Positions 59,260 to 64,000 of a DNA stretch of 64,000 bases are shown piece after piece. The DNA is from Schistosoma haematobium (lineage: Eukaryota; Platyhelminthes; Trematoda; Strigeidida; Schistosomatidae). A program made the position numbers and the translations under genes. The stretch spans positions 4,340,001 to 4,404,000 of the forward strand of contig NC_067196.1 of assembly GCF_000699445.3 (NCBI RefSeq), given 5' to 3'. The stretch's first letter is position 1, and the number at the start of each line of letters is the position of its first letter. Under the pieces are notes generated by a model. That model was given only the letters and a program-made list of their open reading frames with translations. It was not told the DNA's origin and did no database searches.

Positions 59260-59540
59260 ATCGAATGCTATTGACCAAGTTGCAATGTGGCCATTATTCT
59301 AGGTGACTCGACATTACTTGCACTATGTTGAGATATGATGGTGGTTGGAGGTAATCAACGGGAAACCTTGGACTGGGGTTTCGTGCTATTTGGCACTCAT
59401 CAGCAAGGATTTGGGATCAAATTGCAATCATTTCTCTCTTTCGCCGTGAATCCTAGTCTCTGATCTGCTTGCGACTTGAAATTTTATTTCCTATTCGATA
59501 ATGGGGCGGAGGTTAGTGTGATACCACTTACCGCACTTCA
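59260..59540 (-). repeat. HHR-3 repeat
   Basis: The - strand contains an HHR-3 hammerhead (59366-59408). Downstream sequence (ATCTCAACATAGTGCAAGTA, TGTCGAGTC) aligns with the copy at 3935-4185. A tRNA-like head is not clear here. Confidence 0.65.
59366..59408 (-). ncRNA. Type I hammerhead-like ribozyme, HHR-3 family
   Basis: The - strand reads helix I CCTTG, CTGATGA, a perfect helix II (GTGC, loop CAAATA, GCAC), GAAA, a short helix III (ACCCCAGT, only its outer two pairs good), C at the predicted cleavage position, then CAAGG closing helix I. All core positions are conserved. Helix III is the weak point. Confidence 0.7.
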
Positions 59541-59659
59541 TAAAAACACCCCTGAACCCAGACTAAGATCCATTTTTCTTACCTGTAAAGTATAATATGC
59601 AACCGTCTTGCTAGTTGTGGCCGGAAACCGCAACCATACAAATATCGAGGGTACGTACT

Positions 59660-59960
59660 GCAATGAACGAGAACACAAGTTGGGACAAACAAATGCATGT
59701 TAATGCAACATTACAGAATATCTTGGTAAAATCTGAAAATCATATAGTAACTACTTCATTTTCAAAATATCCATCGATTGCCTCAGACTTTTTTATTCCG
59801 TTTATTCCGTTTCCATTCCAATCACTCTGTGTTCTCCTCTCTTCTATCTTCTTAACCTTCTGTTACTAGGCCTTTGATTTTCTATCGGTGATGTATACCA
59901 CTTATATCTGCCGATATCAGTAGCACACCACAGCACTAATAAACCGATGGTTAGCACTAT
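59660..59960 (+). repeat. R-D dispersed repeat, uninterrupted
   Basis: Collinear with 25680-26130 but lacks the 111 bp insert, so it gives the empty-site structure. Ends TATCAGTAGCACACCAC. Confidence 0.7.
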
Positions 59961-60544
59961 ATTACATTGATTGATAAATGATATATTATCACGGGATGGT
60001 GTTTTAAAGTTCAGCTTAACTTTCAATATGAAATTTGATTGATGACTTTTCAATGTCATCTCAACGACTCAAAATTTAAGTTCACTTTTAATAAACAACA
60101 TATACTATGACAAAATAGGAAGCGCTCTGAAGTCACCGTCTTTCCCCAGTTAAGTTAGTGAACGTTTAGAACTGATCTTCAAAATGCTTCAAAGATCTAT
60201 TACAATATGTTACATAAAGTATAGAGAGGAAGTTCTGCTGCCAGATTATCAATATAAATAAAGATAACTATTATATTTGTAAACATATACATCAAACTTC
60301 CTATTCTTTTGTGTATTCATTACGACGACATTGCCTGCACATAAATATTACCTAATCAGTTAGATATTTCTATTCAATGTTTACAGTGCCACTGACATAC
60401 ATTGTGAAATATTAGAGTAAACAAGGTTAACTGTGAACTTACTAGATACAAAGTTAGTAGGAAATAGAATAACTTTACAACTCTACTAACATTACCTTTC
60501 TAGGTTTTAAACTGTAAGAAATCTTAGTTATCAAATGCTACTTG
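59961..60544. other. No recognisable gene
   Basis: Non-coding AT-rich sequence. Confidence 0.3.
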
Positions 60545-61195
60545 CAAAGAGTGATAGTGGCTAGTAGTGGAATCCATGACGCGCGTTTCGTCGTATTTGG
60601 GACTAGTCAGCTGGATGTACCTGCATCTCAGAGCTGATGGTCACTCTGGAACTGAAACTCAGTACCGTTCACTTCAAACGCCATCGCGTTATCCACTTAG
60701 CTACTGAGTCCTGATAGCCATCTGCTTGTTCAATGGGGTGAAGTTTAATTCACTTGGTATTGTTGGTTTGAACCTTCATATTGATGTTTAGGACTGCAAT
60801 TGTTCAGTCTCTTATTGACATATGTGCATCTTGTGCGTATCGCCTCGATATCGCCTTAATTCACAAGCATTATATGCAAAGATGAATAGTGGCTAGCAGT
60901 GGAAAACGCGATGGCGTTTGAAGTAAACGGTACTGAGTTTGAGTTCCAGAGTGAACATCAACTCTGAGTGACAGGTACATCCAGCTGACAAGTCCCGAAT
61001 AAGACGGAACGCGTGTCAAACTGGATTCCACTGTTAACCACTTTCCATCTTTGTTTATAATACTTGTGAATGAAGGCTATATCGAGGCAATGTGCACAGT
61101 ATGCACATTTGCCAATAAGAGACTTATGAATTGCAGTCCTAAACAACAATGGGAAGATTCAAATAAACAACAATACCAAGTGAAGTTAAGTGTTA
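60545..61195. repeat. HHR-1 composite: - strand tandem plus inverted + strand unit
   Basis: A - strand unit (60545-60744) continues through a unit junction (GGTGAAGTTTAATTCACTTGG) into a second - strand 3' part (60745-60902), then flips to a + strand unit (60903-61195) ending AACAATACCAAGTGAAG. The - hammerhead (CTGACTA, GAAA, ACGCGCGT, C) has one core change. The + one has CTGACAA and GGAA. Confidence 0.87.
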
Positions 61196-61199
61196 CTGT

Positions 61200-61905
61200 T
61201 TATAGAAATAAGTTATGAATGAAAATACCATGTTAAAATGAAGTGTGTAGTTAGATTTAGATGTTTCAAGTATTCATTCCCGTTGAATCACGTTGGATAA
61301 GTAAGAATATACTATGCCTGTCATTGAGATTATTACAATCTATGGTTGAACTTATCACTTATTATCATTCGTACATTATTTTCGACAAATGTACGTTATA
61401 TTTGTTTAACCTAAACCTGCAAGTATGAAATTGTTACATTTTGTACATAAACGAAGCAGTGAATCATCCATGCATGAAAACTAAACAATACGTTCAGCTG
61501 TGTCATTACTAACCATTGTATACTTGCATTAAGTCTGATTAATTAAGGATATTTGTTATCTTAGTGTATGCGATTGCGTTAATGCTAAATTAGATAAGAG
61601 ATAATCATTACACTCTTTATCACTGATTCCGAACTCGGTTGATACTTAGTCAAAATCAATAAATAATAATTACAATATTTTTTGTGACCTTAAAATGGTT
61701 ATTACAACCCTTCATACTAAAAATATTGATTATCGGTTATCATCTTATGAGATGTTGATAATTATCTAGTGAGATAAGCCCATTATTCCAATAAACAATA
61801 TATCAATGGATAAGATCAAGTGAACTAACACACAAACAAAATTTCTATGAAGCCCCGGTGAATGATGCATTTGCAATACACATCCACAATTCCACGGTCT
61901 CGCGC
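61200..61905. other. No recognisable gene
   Basis: AT-rich. CACGGTCTCGCGCGCGAAC at about 61896-61914 is a small isolated piece of the HHR-2 head. Confidence 0.35.
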
Positions 61906-61914
61906 GCGAACTGA

Positions 61915-62100
61915 TTCTTTCTTCCTGTATTATATCTTTATACACAATCTTTCTTTTATATGTTACCACCATTGCATTAACTGCTTCTATGAATCCGGTT
62001 TCATCTTGTTTTGCTAATGAGTGAGGCGTGGCAATTTGGACCGATGCACATGTGTGCTTGGTCCTATATTGTAGCTGACTAACTGACTGGTATATATATT
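61915..62100 (+). repeat. R-B 3' end
   Basis: GGCAATTTGGACCGATGCACATG followed by GCTGACTAACTGACTGG matches the R-B ends at 2600 and 48960. Confidence 0.55.
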
Positions 62101-62225
62101 CTACATTTCGAATTATGGTGTCATTCCACACACACACACAGAATTGATTGTTGAACACGTTTGGACAAGTGTCCAGCATTGACTTGTTTTAAGCCTTGTG
62201 AAGCATTGGTAATTAACATTTTATC

Positions 62226-62630
62226 AGAATGGGTTTTGTGGAGAGTTTTAGAAATTTCACAGGTTGAAATCATGAGTCAGTTGAAGCTAGACCACCATTG
62301 AAAATCTGGAAGCACTGGACGGCCGTTTCAGTGGAGTTCAACCGGTCTGTTGTGAGATAACAACTCACTGAAGACAATGGTGTACGGTGGAGCAACTTCG
62401 TGGATTGGTTGAAGTTAGACATTAACACCGTTGGATGCCGGCTCAGTGGCCTAGTGGTTAAGTGCTCGCGCACGGAGCCAGTAGGTCCTGGGTTCGAGCC
62501 CCGCGTGGTGCGGGATCGTGGATGCGCACTGCTGAGGAGTCTCATACCAGGACGAAACGGCCGTCCAGTGCTTCCAGGTTTTCAATGGTGGTCTAGCTTC
62601 AACTGACTCATGATTTCAACCTGTGAAATT
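62226..62630 (+). repeat. HHR-2 foldback copy with full-core ribozyme and 14 bp target duplication
   Basis: A left inverted arm (62226-62331) is followed by the leader (AGTGGAGTTCAACCGGTC, TGGATTGGTTGAAGTTAGAC), the tRNA-like head (GGCTCAGTGGCCTAGTGG, GGTCCTGGGTTCGAGCC), the hammerhead and a right arm. The arms are about 76 bp and nearly perfect inverted repeats. They share a private variant (TTTCACAGGTTG and CAACCTGTGAAA). Flanks: AATTAACATTTTAT at 62212-62225 and 62627-62640. Confidence 0.9.
62526..62571 (+). ncRNA. Type I hammerhead ribozyme, HHR-2 family, conserved core intact
   Basis: Helix I GCACTG, CTGAGGA, helix II (GTCT...GGAC, with a wobble pair), GAAA, loop-less helix III ACGG/CCGT, C at 62565 (predicted cleavage after it), then CAGTGC closing a perfect 6 bp helix I. 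All universally conserved core bases are present. Confidence 0.82.
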
Positions 62631-62644
62631 AACATTTTATTTAT

Positions 62645-63136
62645 TGAACGATTAGCACGTTAACATAGCAGATAAATAACTTGACAATTCGTCTTCCTTC
62701 ATTATTAATTAAAGTTGGTTGTTTCGAGAATTTATTATTCCAAATAGATAAGCCAATTGAAATAATTATCCATAATCCTACAAATAGAATCATCCAATGA
62801 AAATGAACCCATTATCCATATCACCTGACCAATCAAATTCTAATCAAAAAGGGTAGGTTTGGATCACTTAGTAAGAAAGTTAGATTAAACCAATCACATT
62901 AGTAATTTCACCCACCAACCCTTCCTTTACAAAACTTATCTACCCCTTAGAATTTTACTTATTTGATTCGTTATATACTTGTTGACTCATGTAATCTGTT
63001 TAACCAATGAGATTATTCTTAGCCTGTGTAGTGTAATGTAAGATGATAAATTACTGTACTCTATGAATTTGTAATAGAGTTTTTACTTATAAATGTAATG
63101 ATAACGAATGAAGTACTTAAAATTTATTTAATAATA
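62645..63136. other. No recognisable gene
   Basis: AT-rich non-coding spacer between an HHR-2 and an R-A repeat. Confidence 0.35.
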
Positions 63137-63640
63137 TGTATGGCTGAGAGTGGGAGAGACAGCTCTCCCTCTCCAAATGCTATCACATCGCCACGTGCAT
63201 ACAACCACTGCCACAAAAGTCCTACTCACTACATTCTCGTGGCATTACTATTGTTTACGAAATTGAAATAACCAAAAACCGGATGTTTGGCGCCTTAACC
63301 GACTTGGCGGACATGGCGACTCCACCTAGGCGAGTTAGGAAACCCTGATTCAAAACCAATGATGCACATGGACTGGCTCTAGGATCTTGAAGGAACAAAT
63401 AGACTATGGACCAATTATTGGTCATCGGTTACCATAGGACTGCATCTCCTAACGTTGCTCCACTGCCTTGTGGATTATACCTTTGGGTCAATGGCTCCGG
63501 ATGTGGCCCTCCCCAAGAAACCACCTGGTTCGGTCTGGGCACCTGGACAGTATCCCAGCCCTCACATAAATCAAATGATTTATGTGGAGCATATGTATTT
63601 GGTGCCTCCTTGTACTAACGTTTATGTGTTTAAATAAATA
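63137..63640 (+). repeat. R-A dispersed repeat, full length
   Basis: Runs from GGCTGAGAGTGGGAGAGAC to TTTATGTGTTTAAATAAAT. The frame from 63406 stays open to the shared GAYVFGASLY segment also seen at 22696. Confidence 0.8.
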
Positions 63641-64000
63641 TATAAATTTGTTTTGCAAAAAAAGTGTATGACTTAACGGAATAAGTAAGATGGAAATAAC
63701 CAATATAAGAAATCATATAATCACATGACTGAAGTTTTAAGAAGTTCCTTGAAATCCCTAAACTACAATGAAGTAAATTACGTATGATATTCATGTTTGA
63801 ATAGACCATTCCGTGAGATATTTTCAAGAAATTATGCCTGTATGTCAGTGGCATTTTTAATTAAGTGCTGTTAATAATAGTAACAACAGACTTTTGAAAG
63901 GAAGGAAGTTTATTCTGGAGTTGAAACCGTTAAAGTTTAGTAAATTTATATTGCGACAGTTCCCAAAGGAATGTTGGTAACATCGAAATGAACCGTTTTG
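63641..64000. other. No recognisable feature
   Basis: AT-rich non-coding sequence to the end of the window. Confidence 0.3.

Overview
The window looks like Schistosoma nuclear DNA. It is AT-rich, gene-poor and intron-rich. It is crowded with decayed RTE-type non-LTR retrotransposons and with Sm-alpha-like SINEs that carry hammerhead ribozymes, both known hallmarks of schistosome genomes. The species cannot be fixed from the sequence alone.

Only two host protein-coding genes are supported. Both encode transcription factors and both are incomplete at the 5' side. (1) A YY1-family C2H2 zinc-finger gene on the + strand has three visible exons (1387-1784, 3432-3880, 6466-7390). Its fingers are almost identical to the animal YY1 pattern, and it has a long low-complexity tail. 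(2) A PAR/NFIL3-like bZIP gene on the - strand has a 1.6 kb terminal exon (15100-16713) and one upstream 72 nt exon (30593-30664), separated by a 13.9 kb intron packed with repeats. Both proteins carry a PLDLT motif that resembles CtBP-binding PxDLS sites.

The rest is mobile DNA. One RTE-like element (about 42084-45330, - strand) has a single long EN-RT frame interrupted by one nonsense codon. Decayed relatives lie at 9935-11860, 14968-15085, 18240-18530, 27825-29972, 32710-33010, 37240-37950 and 38740-40012. Most intact 3' ends finish in a TAAG-type simple repeat.

The most interesting content is a set of short repeats in which a type I hammerhead ribozyme follows a tRNA-like Pol III head. 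HHR-1 matches the known Sm-alpha family. HHR-2 is a different, very abundant family (about 20 copies here) with its own tRNA-like head and a hammerhead whose helix I is GCACTG/CAGTGC. HHR-3 is a rarer third family. In all three, helix III is closed with essentially no loop, the arrangement expected of ribozymes that work best as dimers. Many HHR-1 and HHR-2 copies are tandem, circularly permuted or inverted (foldback) dimers, and some have clear target-site duplications. This fits small ribozyme-processed RNAs that spread through a LINE-type reverse transcriptase. Several unclassified repeat families (called R-A to R-F here) fill much of the remainder.

The window shows no operons, rRNA, true tRNA genes or CRISPR arrays. 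Long gene-free stretches are described in their own entries.
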